Assembly: GCA_020086605.1 (NCBI GenBank)
Contig: JACBWW010000016.1
Span: 14,859,408-14,923,407, forward strand
Length of the DNA stretch: 64,000 bases
DNA from: Lanius collurio
Taxonomy: Eukaryota > Chordata > Aves > Passeriformes > Laniidae
Direction: 5' to 3'
Shown here piece after piece: positions 63,515-64,000 of the stretch; within the stretch, counting starts at the first letter, position 1, and every line of letters starts with the position of its first letter. Below the pieces are notes generated by a model. That model was not told where the DNA came from and searched no databases. It saw only the letters and a list, made by a program, of their open reading frames with translations. The translations under genes were made by a program, and so were the position numbers.

Positions 63515-64000
63515 TACAAGCATCCTGGCTTGGATCAGCAGTAGTGTGGCCAGCAGGAGCAGGGCACTTATTGTACCCTGTACTCAACACTGCTGAGGCC
63601 ACACCTTGAATCCTGTGTTCAGTTTTGTGCCTCTCACTACAAGACAGACATTGAGGTGCTGGAGTGAGTCCAGAGAAGGGCCACGGAGCCAGTGAAGGGT
63701 CTGGATCACAGGTCCCATGAGGAATGGCTGAGGGAGCTGGGGGTGTTCAGTCTGGAGAGAAGGAGGCTCAGGAGGCACCTTATCACTCTTTACAACTGCT
63801 TGAAAGGGAGCTGTAAGAAGGAGGAGGTTGGTCTCTTCCCCCAGGCAACAAGTGACAGGACATGAGGAAATTGCCTCCAAGCTGCATCATGGGAGGATCA
63901 GATTGGATAGCTGGGAAAATTTCTTAACCAAAAGGGTTGTCAAGCAGTGGAACAGGATGCCTGGGGAAGGGGTTGACTCACCACCGCAGACATATTTAAA
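63515..64000 (+). mobile_element. CR1 non-LTR retrotransposon, 5'-truncated copy, cut by window end
   Basis: From about 63515 the plus strand follows the 3' part of the avian CR1 reverse transcriptase frame and the start of its 3' tail. Recognisable blocks include TGTGGCCAGCAGGAGCAGGG, GAGGCCACACCTTGAATCC, GACATTGAGGTGCTGGAG, AAGGGTCTGG and AGGGTTGTCAAGCAGTGGAAC. Differences from the consensus I recall are modest, so this is the youngest element in the window. It starts abruptly, as expected from the 5' truncation usual for CR1, and continues past 64000. It is antisense to the neighbouring exon and appears to lie in that gene's last intron. The 98-codon minus-strand open frame at 63584-63880 is an antisense shadow of it. 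Confidence 0.93.

Noticed and set aside
63584..63880. 98-codon minus-strand open frame near the terminal exon
   Set aside because: It is the antisense strand of the CR1 element.
1..64000. tRNA, rRNA, snRNA, CRISPR, phage or operon structures
   Set aside because: I looked for characteristic sequence blocks and saw none. A vertebrate nuclear window is not expected to contain CRISPR or operons.

Overview
This is a 64 kb piece of a vertebrate nuclear genome, almost certainly a bird and probably a songbird. The best evidence is the last ~490 bases, which read as the 3' part of a CR1 retrotransposon close to the avian consensus as I remember it. The rest is AT-rich, intron/intergenic-type DNA with low repeat density, no operon-like structure and no long ATG-initiated coding frames. 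I could not run a search, so the species and chromosome are unknown.

Gene content is very low. The only protein-coding segment I can support is at the far right: a minus-strand terminal coding exon (63256-63442) with a good splice acceptor, a well-formed 61-residue peptide and a stop codon. Its gene continues beyond position 64000. The ~63 kb to its left behaves as a gene desert. I judge the many open frames of 60-190 codons there to be chance; several of the longest I checked begin at TTG or GTG, not ATG.

The desert has one striking landmark, a sharp CpG island at about 49370-49845. It is roughly three-quarters G+C, holds about 45 CpG by hand count, and contains an Sp1-type GC box overlapping a canonical G-quadruplex motif. 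It has no recognisable gene attached and is the best candidate for an unannotated promoter or first exon.

The other interpretable content is retroposon fossils of different ages: an L1-like reverse transcriptase relic (8440-8940), which is unexpected in a bird; a ~1.9 kb decayed L3/CR1-type LINE with endonuclease and reverse transcriptase remnants (about 52800-54730); an old CR1/L3 3' end (21945-22310); two fairly clear and two doubtful MIR-type SINE relics; and the younger CR1 at the right end, inside the last intron of the exon-bearing gene. There is also a near-perfect 46-bp tandem duplication around a 22-bp inverted repeat (55718-55812), plus several homopolymer and dinucleotide tracts.

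I found no tRNA, rRNA, snRNA, CRISPR, phage-like or bacterial-type system, and no new multi-gene system. The items most worth following up are the CpG island, the L1 relic and the unidentified terminal exon.
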